A stretch of DNA of 16,237 nt from Bacteroidota bacterium. GTDB taxonomy: Bacteria > Bacteroidota > Ignavibacteria > SZUA-365. The stretch's first letter is position 1. The number at the start of each line of letters is the position of its first letter. The stretch is taken from assembly GCA_023432805.1 (NCBI GenBank), contig JAEYUG010000048.1, positions 1 through 16,237 on the forward strand, written 5' to 3'. Positions 8,064 to 14,799 of this stretch are shown here, piece by piece. A model generated the notes under the pieces. The model searched no databases. It had not been told where the DNA came from and worked only from the letters and a program-made list of their open reading frames with translations. A program made the translations under genes and the position numbers.

Positions 8064-10154
8064 CTACTTCACTACGATCATCGATCGTCGTACGACGGCC
8101 CCGTCTACTGTTAAAATGTAGTCATAGACGCCTGCGGGCATGTTTTGCGCATGCCAGTTTACCAGATGACTTCCGGACCTCATGCGCTGTTGCAGCAGCT
8201 GTGAGACACGAACGCCTCGAACATCGTACACTGAGAGCGTGACATCTGCTTCCTCCACCAGATCGAAGGTGATGGCGGTTTCCGATCTCACGGGGTTCGG
8301 ATAATTCTGTGGAACGAACAACGTCTGATCAGATACTGGAACCGGAATCACGTTCGTGACAGTGTGAGGGTTGGTGCACAGTACGACACCATAACTCCCG
8401 ACAATGATCGCCAATGTGTCTGATGCTTTGCATGACCAGTTGAGTGGATATGTCGTACCGACCTTCTGACTAATCCACGTTTCGCCACCATTCGATGTTC
8501 GGAGTATAGCCCCTCTCGGACCGAGTGCGATGCCAGACGACTTGGTATGCATGACGATGGATCGTAGATATGCATCTGTTCCGCTCATCTGAGTTTGCCA
8601 GGAACGTCCTTCATCCACTGTGCGCAATACCACGCCATCAGCGCCCACAACCCAGCCATGCGTGATGCTCGGAAATGATACAGCATACAGAGATTTACCA
8701 CTTCCGCTTGGACACTCATTCCATGTCAGCCCCCCATCACTTGATTGAATGATCACACCATCATCTCCGACGATGGTGCCACGAAAATGGTTGATGAAAT
8801 GGACGGCGTTGAGTCGTACTGAAACACCACTGTATTGTGTGGTCCACGAATTACCAGCGTCTGATGAACGAAGGATCAGACCGCTGTCACCGACAATGAC
8901 GCAGGTCGTTTGATCAATACATTGTACTGATGACAGATTCCGCTGCGTATTCGATTTCAGCCACTCCCAATGAGTCCCACCATCTGTAGTCTTGTAGATG
9001 ACTCCCTGCTGACCAACGGCGAATGCGGTGCTGTCGTCGGCAACATGTACGCCGCGCAATGCGAAGCGATACTGAACACTATGGTCCTTCCACTGCCTGC
9101 CCTGGTCCGTCGTTCGCAGGACAATGCCCTGCGCGCCCACTGCAAGTCCGAGGTTGTTGCCACCGAAGGACACACAATACAACGATTCACGCGTCCCTTC
9201 TGTTCGATCTACCCACGACTGTCCAGCATCGGTAGTATACAGCACATACCCCGCACCCCCAACAATCATACCCACAGAGTCACTTCGCAGGACGACATGG
9301 TAGAACTCTCTGCCGTATGTGTAGCGTGAGATGTTGCTCCAGGCCGTACCGCCATCTGAAGTGCTGAATATCGAACCATTGGTTCCCACACACACACCTT
9401 GCGTGCGGTTCATGAATGCAACTCCCAGTAGTGACACGTTCCTGTTGGTATAGGACCAAGATTGACCTCCATCCGTGGTCCTGTATATTCCACCAGAGAC
9501 GGTCACAACAGTCGCCGTCGTCGCGTCGTGCATGTCCACATCAAGGATGGACTGTGCGCCTGCTATCGAAACGGTATGCCACGACACGCCGCCATCATTT
9601 GTTTGGAGCACGGTCTTTGTGCCGGCGATCATGCCATGAATGGGATCATAGAATGAAATGGAGTACATATCTCCGTCTGGTTTTGTCGAATGCAGCATCC
9701 ATGTTCTTCCAGCATCATTCGATACAAGAATCACTCCCTGAGCACCAACTGCGATCACCCGTGTTGATGATAGCATTCGGACAGCATGAAGACTCACGCT
9801 CGTTCCGCTGCCAGCATGAACCCAATTCGCTCCGCTGTTCGTTGTGCGCACGACAGTGCCCCCTTCACCTACTGCGACTCCATTCCATCCACTGAAGAAC
9901 GATACGGAGTTCAGGGTCGCAGTGGTATTGCTCTCCTGGATCGTCCACGACACACCCGCGTCAACGGTTCGAGCGATGGTCCCAGCATCGCCTACTGCAC
10001 AGGCGGTCTCCTTGTCGATCATGTCCACACACAACAAAGCACTACCATTCGGCGTAGGGTTCTGCCATCTCCAGTTCTGTTGGGCATATACTATTGCGGG
10101 GCACGACGACAGCACCGTCAGAAATAATGCAGGATATAACCATTGCTGTAACAC
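8064..10154 (-). CDS. YCF48-type Asp-box repeat protein, secreted, with T9SS C-terminal domain (low-G+C copy)
   Basis: The 696-residue protein has a signal peptide (LYPALFLTVLSSCPAIVYAQ) and then about 13 repeats of roughly 40-45 residues. Each repeat pairs a glycine-rich strand (AVGDAGTIART, GVAVGEGGTVVRT, GLAVGAQGIVLRT) with an Asp-box (DAGVSW, DGGVSW, DAGQSW, DGGTHW, DEGRSW). This is the YCF48/HCF136-like propeller, best known from photosystem II assembly but very common in Bacteroidota-type bacteria as secreted proteins of unknown target. A type A T9SS tail follows: PQNYPNPVRSETAI, VTLSVYDVRGVRVS, NMPAGVYDYILTV. GTG 10154 is chosen because AGGAG lies 5 bases upstream. G+C is clearly lower than in neighbouring genes and than in the paralogue at 12152-13405, which suggests a different history. 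Confidence 0.87.
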   Translation of the reverse strand: MLQQWLYPALFLTVLSSCPAIVYAQQNWRWQNPTPNGSALLCVDMIDKETACAVGDAGTIARTVDAGVSWTIQESNTTATLNSVSFFSGWNGVAVGEGGTVVRTTNSGANWVHAGSGTSVSLHAVRMLSSTRVIAVGAQGVILVSNDAGRTWMLHSTKPDGDMYSISFYDPIHGMIAGTKTVLQTNDGGVSWHTVSIAGAQSILDVDMHDATTATVVTVSGGIYRTTDGGQSWSYTNRNVSLLGVAFMNRTQGVCVGTNGSIFSTSDGGTAWSNISRYTYGREFYHVVLRSDSVGMIVGGAGYVLYTTDAGQSWVDRTEGTRESLYCVSFGGNNLGLAVGAQGIVLRTTDQGRQWKDHSVQYRFALRGVHVADDSTAFAVGQQGVIYKTTDGGTHWEWLKSNTQRNLSSVQCIDQTTCVIVGDSGLILRSSDAGNSWTTQYSGVSVRLNAVHFINHFRGTIVGDDGVIIQSSDGGLTWNECPSGSGKSLYAVSFPSITHGWVVGADGVVLRTVDEGRSWQTQMSGTDAYLRSIVMHTKSSGIALGPRGAILRTSNGGETWISQKVGTTYPLNWSCKASDTLAIIVGSYGVVLCTNPHTVTNVIPVPVSDQTLFVPQNYPNPVRSETAITFDLVEEADVTLSVYDVRGVRVSQLLQQRMRSGSHLVNWHAQNMPAGVYDYILTVDGAVVRRSMIVVK

Positions 10155-10159
10155 GGGCG

Positions 10160-10164
10160 CTCCT
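10160..10164 (-). promoter_or_regulatory. Shine-Dalgarno site AGGAG fixing the GTG start of the YCF48-like gene
   Basis: AGGAG on the minus strand is separated by five bases (CGCCC) from GTG 10152-10154. Most other genes on this side of the window lack such a site, so it both decides the start and marks this gene as different. A short inverted repeat (GACCA/TGGTC, 10174-10186) lies just upstream. Confidence 0.6.
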
Positions 10165-10503
10165 GTTCTGAAAGACCATTCTGGTCAGGTGAGATCTAAT
10201 TTCCATGGAATCCATAACTGCGATCATATGTCGTGTCGTCACTGCATCGCCGCGGAGGAAATACGCTAAGGCAAGTGTGAGATGCATTGCACACTGACAG
10301 GCAGGAAGAAATGGGATTTAACTGACCACTGGATGCCGGCAGAACACACCACCGCCCCTCCGTCTGTGAGGTTCGGAGGGGCGGAGAGGCCAAGGAACGC
10401 GTTAGTCGGAGTGATGCTTTGGTGACTGCCTCGATATTCACTGATCGTACCCGGCCGAAACCCTATTCACTATCCGCGGGTTTTCAATATCTCCGCTGTG
10501 CAG
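10165..10503. other. Intergenic region, no gene supported
   Basis: This low-G+C stretch lies between the YCF48-like gene and the small membrane protein. It holds short open frames on both strands but none with a recognisable protein pattern or a convincing start. What is visible: inverted repeat GACCA/TGGTC at 10174-10186, the palindrome TTCCATGGAA near 10200, and the strong hairpin at 10352-10384. Confidence 0.5.
10352..10384. terminator. Strong 11-bp-stem hairpin, terminator-like
   Basis: CCGCCCCTCCG (10352-10362) is the exact reverse complement of CGGAGGGGCGG (10374-10384), with an 11-base loop. It lies downstream of the small minus-strand membrane protein gene (ends 10504) and upstream of the next minus-strand gene. 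It is therefore well placed to end the first transcript or to act in the leader of the second. There is no long U-tract on either side, so an intrinsic terminator is not certain. Confidence 0.5.
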
Positions 10504-10749
10504 TTACAACGATGCGCCAAACGCACACACTGTCGCGATAACTACGCTTTGGCCCAGATACTGCGAGAAACTACCCCAAGGTCGAAGGAATCTCCTTGGT
10601 GCAATAAAGTACAATGAGAGCAAGACGCCTTGTACGGCGGCATATGCTGATAACCCGACACCGAGTCGACCAGAAACCGTTTGAGCCAACACTAATCCCG
10701 TTGCGACACCTGCAGCTAGAATAAGCACACCGATCATGAGTTTAGACAT
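10504..10749 (-). CDS. Small two-helix membrane protein, unknown function
   Basis: The 81-residue product has a first transmembrane segment at about residues 3-23 (KLMIGVLILAAGVATGLVLA) and a second around 32-50 (LSAYAAVQGVLLSLYFIA). A basic stretch (PRRFLRPWG) follows, then a third moderately hydrophobic stretch near the end (LGQSVVIATVCAFGAS). A good Shine-Dalgarno site (GAGGAGA, 10754-10760) lies four bases from the ATG, and a possible promoter is found at 10895-10923. I do not recognise the family. It stands alone in a low-G+C block between the glycosyltransferase and the YCF48-like gene, all on the minus strand. The balance of start signal and hydrophobic pattern makes it likely real, but size limits certainty. 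Confidence 0.6.
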   Translation of the reverse strand: MSKLMIGVLILAAGVATGLVLAQTVSGRLGVGLSAYAAVQGVLLSLYFIAPRRFLRPWGSFSQYLGQSVVIATVCAFGASL

Positions 10750-10753
10750 AGCA

Positions 10754-10760
10754 TCTCCTC
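10754..10760 (-). promoter_or_regulatory. Shine-Dalgarno site GAGGAGA for the small membrane protein
   Basis: GAGGAGA on the minus strand lies four bases before ATG 10747-10749. It is one of only two clear ribosome binding sites on the left side of the window, and both are in the low-G+C block. Confidence 0.6.
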
Positions 10761-10894
10761 ATATAGGTTGAGATGTCCGAAAACGAATGGGGCAAGAGAA
10801 GGACATCGTGCGACCACGACGACCGCAGCGTGATTAGATAGTACGTCTCTGCATCAACCTGGGGTACTACCGGTCGCGACTGTCTATTGTGGGA

Positions 10895-10923
10895 AAAATA
10901 GAGAACGAAATCCTATAAGTCAA
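10895..10923 (-). promoter_or_regulatory. Possible sigma70-like promoter upstream of the small membrane protein
   Basis: On the minus strand TTGACT (10918-10923) is followed after 17 bases by TATTTT (10895-10900). It would give a leader of about 140 bases. Bacteroidota promoters normally differ from this pattern, so chance is possible in an A/T-rich gap. Confidence 0.3.
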
Positions 10924-10956
10924 CCGCATGAATTACACGATGTGTATTGCGCTACT

Positions 10957-10995
10957 GAAGAAACAACGAAAAGGTGAGGAGCGTCGGTTGCGCTC
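10957..10995 (-). terminator. Candidate terminator after the glycosyltransferase gene
   Basis: On the minus strand GAGCG (10991-10995, overlapping the stop codon) pairs with CGCTC (10979-10983) across a 7-base loop. A T-rich stretch (CTTTTCGTTGTTTCTTC) follows shortly after. The stem is only 5 bp. Confidence 0.3.
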
Positions 10996-12109
10996 AGCGG
11001 GACCAGTCGGCCCAGCGGGATTGGAGGAAGGTGTCCATCTCGCGGGCGTAGACGGAGCGGTCAAAGCGGAGGGAGTGGGAGCGGATTGCGGCGGCGTCGA
11101 AGTCGTCGTCGCGGAATGAGCGCACGGCCGCGATGAGGGAAGCGGTGGTCTGTTCGGGGAAGAGCAGTCCCGACACGCCCGGCAGCACGGTGTCGAGCGC
11201 ACCACCGCGGCCGAAGGCGATCACGGGCCTGCCGGCCGCCATGGCTTCCACTGGAACGATGCCGAAATCCTCCTCACCGGGAAAGACGAGCGCGCGGCAC
11301 TCGGCGTACGCATCCGCGATCGTCACGTCGTCGCACCATCCCTCGATCGTGACCGTCGGTCCGGCCAGCGCCCGCAGCATCGCCAGCTCGGGTCCCGTGC
11401 CGATCACGCGCAGCGGCAGCCGCAGTTCGTTGAAGGCGCGCACGGCGAGGTCGGTCTTCTTGTAGGGCACGAGCGCCGAAACGATCAGGAAGTATCCGGC
11501 GTCGCGCGTGCGACCCGCAAAGCGCGCGGTGTCGACCGGGGGATGAATGACGGCGGCGTCGCGTCCGTAAAAGCGGCGGATGCGCTCGCGCACGTGATGC
11601 GAATTCGCGATGAAGTGGTGCACGCGCACGTTCGAGGCGACATCCCAGCGGCGGATGCGCCGGGCCACCAGCGCGATGAACGCGCGCTGCACGTGCCCGA
11701 CGCGCTCGGCGGGGAAGTACTGGTCGAACATGTCCCACACATACCGCATCGGCGTGTGCACGTACGAGACGTGCAGCGCGCCCTCGCGGATGCGGATGCC
11801 CTTGGCCACCGCATGCGACGACGACACCACCAGATCGGCCTCGGGCGGCGCGAAGCTCTCGATCGCGCGCGGGAAGAGCGGCAGGTAGTGCCGGTAGCGC
11901 GTCTCGACCAGCGGCATCCGCTGCAGGAAACTCGTGCGCAGCTCGTGCGCCGCGATCGTCGCGCTCACCTTGTCCGGCCATCCCACGAGCGTGTACACCG
12001 GGGCCGCGGGAAACAGCTCGCAGAGCACCTCGAGGCACTTCTCACCTCCGCGCATGCCGACGAGCCAGTCGTGCACGAGCGCGGTGCTCTCGCGGGGAAA
12101 AGGACGCAT
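10994..12109 (-). CDS. GT4-type glycosyltransferase (glycosyl transferases group 1)
   Basis: The 371-residue product shows both halves of a GT-B retaining glycosyltransferase. The N-terminal acceptor domain starts STALVHDWLVGMRGGEKCLEV and contains VVSSSHAVAKGIR, then SYVHTPMRYVWD and HFIANSHHVRERI. The C-terminal nucleotide-sugar domain has YFLIVSALVPYKKTDLAVRA, then RVIGTGPELAMLRAL and FPGEEDFGIVPVEAMAAGRPVIAF, where the E-x7-E motif (EEDFGIVPVE) marks the donor site. The enzyme probably transfers a sugar to a lipid-linked or surface polysaccharide acceptor at the cytoplasmic face of the inner membrane; the sugar cannot be told. It lies 42 bp downstream of the second YCF48-like gene on the same strand, so the two may be co-transcribed. 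No other polysaccharide genes are nearby. Confidence 0.88.
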   Translation of the reverse strand: MRPFPRESTALVHDWLVGMRGGEKCLEVLCELFPAAPVYTLVGWPDKVSATIAAHELRTSFLQRMPLVETRYRHYLPLFPRAIESFAPPEADLVVSSSHAVAKGIRIREGALHVSYVHTPMRYVWDMFDQYFPAERVGHVQRAFIALVARRIRRWDVASNVRVHHFIANSHHVRERIRRFYGRDAAVIHPPVDTARFAGRTRDAGYFLIVSALVPYKKTDLAVRAFNELRLPLRVIGTGPELAMLRALAGPTVTIEGWCDDVTIADAYAECRALVFPGEEDFGIVPVEAMAAGRPVIAFGRGGALDTVLPGVSGLLFPEQTTASLIAAVRSFRDDDFDAAAIRSHSLRFDRSVYAREMDTFLQSRWADWSR

Positions 12110-12151
12110 TGCGTGTGTGGTGTGGATGGAGGATACCGGGCCGCGGGGCAG

Positions 12152-13405
12152 CTACCGCACGACGATCGGGACCGCACGCAGCGACGCGCCGACCGCCATG
12201 CGCACGACGTACACCCCCGGGGGAAGCATCCCGAGGCCGAGCGTGCGTGCGAAGGCGCCGGGCGCCTCGGCGACGAGGTCCCGTGCGAGCACCTCGCGTC
12301 CCATCAGATCATGCAGCGAGATGCGCACCGCACCCGCACGAGCAAGCGTGGCGCTGAGCGTGAGCTGCGCGCCGGTGCGCGCGGGCTGGGGATGCACGGC
12401 GAGGGCCGTGATCGTGCTTGCGGCAGGGGGAGCTTCCCGCGAGAGGATGCCGCCGCCGTTGGTGCTGCGGTAGACGCTGTTGCGCCATCCGCAGATCGAT
12501 CCGATCCGTTCAGTCACAAAGTGGATGCCCTGCAGGTTCTGATCGTCGGGCACGATCTCCACCGGCCATGTGGTGCCGCCGTCGGTGCTGGTGATGATGA
12601 GTCCCTGCCATCCGACGACGATCACGCGGTTCGTGTCGAGGTGGGCGACGCCGCTGAGGTAGTAGCTCGAAATGGGTACGGAGACCCAGGGACCCTTCGA
12701 GACCCAGGTGCTGCCTCCATTGCGCGTGTGCAGCAGCGTGCCGCTCTCGCCGACGCAGGTGACGACCGTGGGACTGGCGGCGGCGATGGACTGCAGACCG
12801 CGATTGGTGATCGGTGAATTCTGTGCGTTCCACGTGCGGCCGGCGTTGACGGTGCGGGCGATCTTGCCGGCGTTGCCGCAGATCCAGCCGATCGAGTCGG
12901 TGGCGAAGGTGATCGAGTAGACGTTGTTGGTGGCGAAGCCGGTCGGTCGGGCGGTCCATGTCGCGCCGCCGTCGGTGGTGGCGCGCAGCAGGCCCGCCTG
13001 TCCGGCGACCATGCCGTGCGTGTCGTTGAAGAACCAGACGTCGAAGAGTCCCTGCGGCGTGCCGACATCGACGGTGGACCATGTCGCACCGGCGTCGGTG
13101 GTGCGCAGGAGGAGTCCGCCATCGCCGACGGCATATCCGTTCGTCGCCGAGTGGAAGCGCACGCGCGAGAGCTTGGATCCGGTGCTACCGCGCACGTCGC
13201 TCCAGGTACCGCCGCCGTTGGTGGTGCGCATGATGCGTCCGTCGGCACCGACGACCACGCCGTGGTCGGCATCGGCGAAGGCGACGCTGTTCCAGGTGAC
13301 ATCTTCGACCACCGGAGTCTGGCGGGTCCAGTTGGTCTGGGCCGCGAGTTCGGGAGCGAGCGTGAGTGCAAGAACGAGAAGCAGAACGGGCGCGGAATTC
13401 TTCAT
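12152..13405 (-). CDS. YCF48-type Asp-box repeat protein, secreted, with T9SS-like C-terminal domain (high-G+C copy)
   Basis: ATG 13405 is preferred over the upstream start at 13465 because a standard signal peptide (MKNSAPVLLLVLALTLAPEL, cleavage near AAQ) begins there, giving 417 residues. About six repeats follow, each with a VGxxGxxxRT strand and an Asp-box: NGGGTW, DAGATW, DGGATW, NAGRTW, NGGSTW, DGGTTW. The last ~80 residues resemble a type A T9SS sorting domain (ALAVHPQPARTG, VRISLHDLMGREVLAR, MLPPGVYVVRMAVG), though the usual YPNP is HPQP here. The inferred role is a secreted or surface propeller of unknown partner. It is a shorter paralogue of the protein at 8064-10154 but has the G+C-rich codons of the surrounding genome. 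It sits just upstream of the glycosyltransferase on the same strand. Confidence 0.83.
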   Translation of the reverse strand: MKNSAPVLLLVLALTLAPELAAQTNWTRQTPVVEDVTWNSVAFADADHGVVVGADGRIMRTTNGGGTWSDVRGSTGSKLSRVRFHSATNGYAVGDGGLLLRTTDAGATWSTVDVGTPQGLFDVWFFNDTHGMVAGQAGLLRATTDGGATWTARPTGFATNNVYSITFATDSIGWICGNAGKIARTVNAGRTWNAQNSPITNRGLQSIAAASPTVVTCVGESGTLLHTRNGGSTWVSKGPWVSVPISSYYLSGVAHLDTNRVIVVGWQGLIITSTDGGTTWPVEIVPDDQNLQGIHFVTERIGSICGWRNSVYRSTNGGGILSREAPPAASTITALAVHPQPARTGAQLTLSATLARAGAVRISLHDLMGREVLARDLVAEAPGAFARTLGLGMLPPGVYVVRMAVGASLRAVPIVVR

Positions 13406-13500
13406 GTCAGTCGGCAACTGGTTGATGGTTCGTTCGAATCTACGATACGAAACGGAGAAGTCCACCCGTCATATCTGATTTCGGTGCAGATATTGCACTC

Positions 13501-13530
13501 GGGAGGACGGACGCCCTCGTCCGTCATTGA
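13501..13530. repeat. Dispersed hairpin repeat, copy 2
   Basis: GACGGACG (13506-13513), loop CCCT, CGTCCGTC (13518-13525): a perfect 8-bp stem. The whole 30-base block matches 3658-3687 at 28 of 30 positions. It lies about 95 bp upstream of the minus-strand YCF48-like gene and downstream of the possible gene tail at 13593-13801. A run of nine A (13540-13548) is next to it. Confidence 0.8.
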
Positions 13531-13592
13531 TGGACTGTGAAAAAAAAAGATCTCCGCACCCGACGCAAACACTTGACTTTTATGTTGCAATA

Positions 13593-13801
13593 TCAGACAA
13601 TACACTGTTCATTCTTGTAATTTCGAGATAGGCGGCCGTTGCGGTCATAGATCCTTGTCTCAAATGTAGAGATGTTAATTGCGTGTACTCGAAGTTCATG
13701 CGTTTGCACTTTGATTGATGTTGTCCACGACGCATCTGCGTCGCGGGGCTTACATACCACAATCACATGTGTCAGGAGAGCTTGCCTCATGCGTATCGCG
13801 T
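13593..13801 (-). pseudogene. Possible C-terminal tail of a truncated gene, cut at the poly-G junction
   Basis: On the minus strand one frame is open from the poly-G edge to a TGA at 13593-13595. Its end reads THELRVHAINISTFETRIYD then RNGRLSRNYKNEQCIV. The part ISTFETRIYDRNGRL loosely recalls the strand-turn pattern of gliding-motility/T9SS type B tails (SFEMRIYDRWGxLV). There is no start because the upstream sequence is lost at 13802. Other frames in this low-G+C stretch are also partly open, so this may be noncoding. The open frame listed across the G run is an artefact (poly-proline). Confidence 0.25.
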
Positions 13802-13834
<33 letters not shown>

Positions 13835-14011
13835 CGCGTGGGCTAGGACTTGTGTGGCGACGAGGGAGGCGCCCCGGCGCGAGGCGAACGGCGGGAGTGT
13901 GTGGGAACCGCGCCGCGGCGTCCATCGCGACACGAGGGGGCGCGAGAGGGCGAGGAGGGCGCGGCGTGAGGTCGGCCGCGGCTCAGGGCGGTGAGTGGTA
14001 GCGCGGGAGGC
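13835..14011. other. G+C-rich region with no supported gene
   Basis: Very G-rich sequence between the poly-G run and the small ORF at 14012. Frames are open on several reading phases because of composition, but no protein pattern, start signal or structured element is convincing. Confidence 0.4.
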
Positions 14012-14248
14012 ATGACGGCCCCGTCCCGCGCCTCGCTTCACGCGCTGGTCGAGCAACTTCCAGAGGAGCTCGTCGCGACCGCGGAGCACCTGTTGGCCGA
14101 CCTCGCGCGGCCCCGCGAGCTCACCGACGAAGAGGAGGCTGGTCTCGAGCGCGCCATCGCCGCCGCGGATCGCGGCGAGGGGAGGCCCGCCGCCGAGGTG
14201 TTCGCGCGGCTCCGGGCGTGGTTGGAAGAGAAGTCGCGAGAGCGGTAG
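14012..14248 (+). CDS. Small acidic helical protein, antitoxin-like, function unknown
   Basis: From ATG 14012 the product is 78 residues; an in-frame GTG at 13991 would add seven. It begins LHALVEQLPEELVATAEHLL, an amphipathic helix. Then comes ELTDEEEAGLERAIAAADRG, and the C-terminus has PAAEVFARLRAWLEEKSRE. The pattern of an N-terminal LPxE helix and a C-terminal xxxEVFARLRAxL segment resembles small type II antitoxins and addiction-module components. No toxin gene is recognisable on either side, so this is either an orphan or a member of a different small-protein group. G+C-rich third codon positions fit a real gene. GGGAGG is only one base from the ATG, too close for a normal ribosome site, which leaves the start open. 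Confidence 0.45.
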   Translation: MTAPSRASLHALVEQLPEELVATAEHLLADLARPRELTDEEEAGLERAIAAADRGEGRPAAEVFARLRAWLEEKSRER

Positions 14249-14260
14249 CGCGCCGCGAGG

Positions 14261-14375
14261 TCAGAGCGCGACCGTGGCCCCGCGCGCTTCGGCGACGTCG
14301 AGGGCGCAGCGCGCCGGCTTCACGGGAGACACGAGGGCGACCCGCTCGACCCGTCCCGGTGTTTCCGCGTGGGAG
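14261..14375 (-). pseudogene. Possible gene tail on the minus strand, unrecognised
   Basis: A minus-strand frame ending at TGA 14261-14263 closes with GRVERVALVSPVKPARCALD then VAEARGATVAL. Its third codon positions are almost all G or C over this last stretch, as in genuine genes of this genome. Upstream the frame loses protein character (Pro/Arg-rich), and no start is evident. It may be a gene remnant near the attachment site. The right-hand limit is a guess, and 14376-14553 shows no gene. Confidence 0.22.
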
Positions 14376-14553
14376 CCGGTGAAAGCATGGGTCCGTGAGT
14401 GTTGACCCACCCATGACCCAACCGGGACGGGGAGAGGTGCGAGCCCCGTGCGTAGCCGTGCCGGCGCGTGCCAGGGCGTTACAGGGGAGGCGCTCCGCTG
14501 GACACGGGGAGGGGGCCTACGCGCGCGCGAGCGTCCGGGGTCGGCCGGGGGCG

Positions 14554-14799
14554 TCATTCGACGTCGGGTACGCCCATCGCGCGGAGGACGCCCTCGCGGG
14601 TGGTCTCGCCGAGGATGGAGTCGATGGGGGTCTCGCCGTCGGAGAAGGTCGTCCGCGGCGTCTCGAAGAGCCCCACGTCGACGCCGTTCTCGGTCACGAA
14701 GACAGCGAAGCTCCTATCGAGGTCGAGCGTGTGAAACACACGCGCGTTGAGCTTCCTCGATGTGGTCTCCGGAAACGTGCTCGCCTTCCAGCCCGCGGG
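14554..14799 (-). pseudogene. C-terminal fragment of an unrecognised protein
   Basis: The minus-strand frame ends at TGA 14554-14556 and is protein-like back to about 14799: WKASTFPETTSRKLNARVFH, then LDLDRSFAVFVTENGVDVGL, FETPRTTFSDGETPIDSILG, and ETTREGVLRAMGVPDVE. The only start in the frame is a GTG at 14737, which would cut off the plausible upstream part; the frame closes upstream at 14863. Third positions are G+C-rich. The TTREGVLRAMGVPD ending recalls the helix-turn of small SmpA/OmlA-like lipoproteins, but this is not a firm match. It looks like the tail of a gene whose front was lost where it meets the integrase remnant. Confidence 0.4.

Noticed and set aside
9416..10269. Plus-strand frames opposite the low-G+C YCF48-like gene
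   Set aside because: They lie antisense to clear repeat coding, have no start signals and no protein pattern.
11543..12817. 424-residue plus-strand frame across the glycosyltransferase and YCF48-like genes
   Set aside because: It spans two well-supported minus-strand genes and their gap; low-complexity Arg/His/Asp content shows it is a composition artefact.
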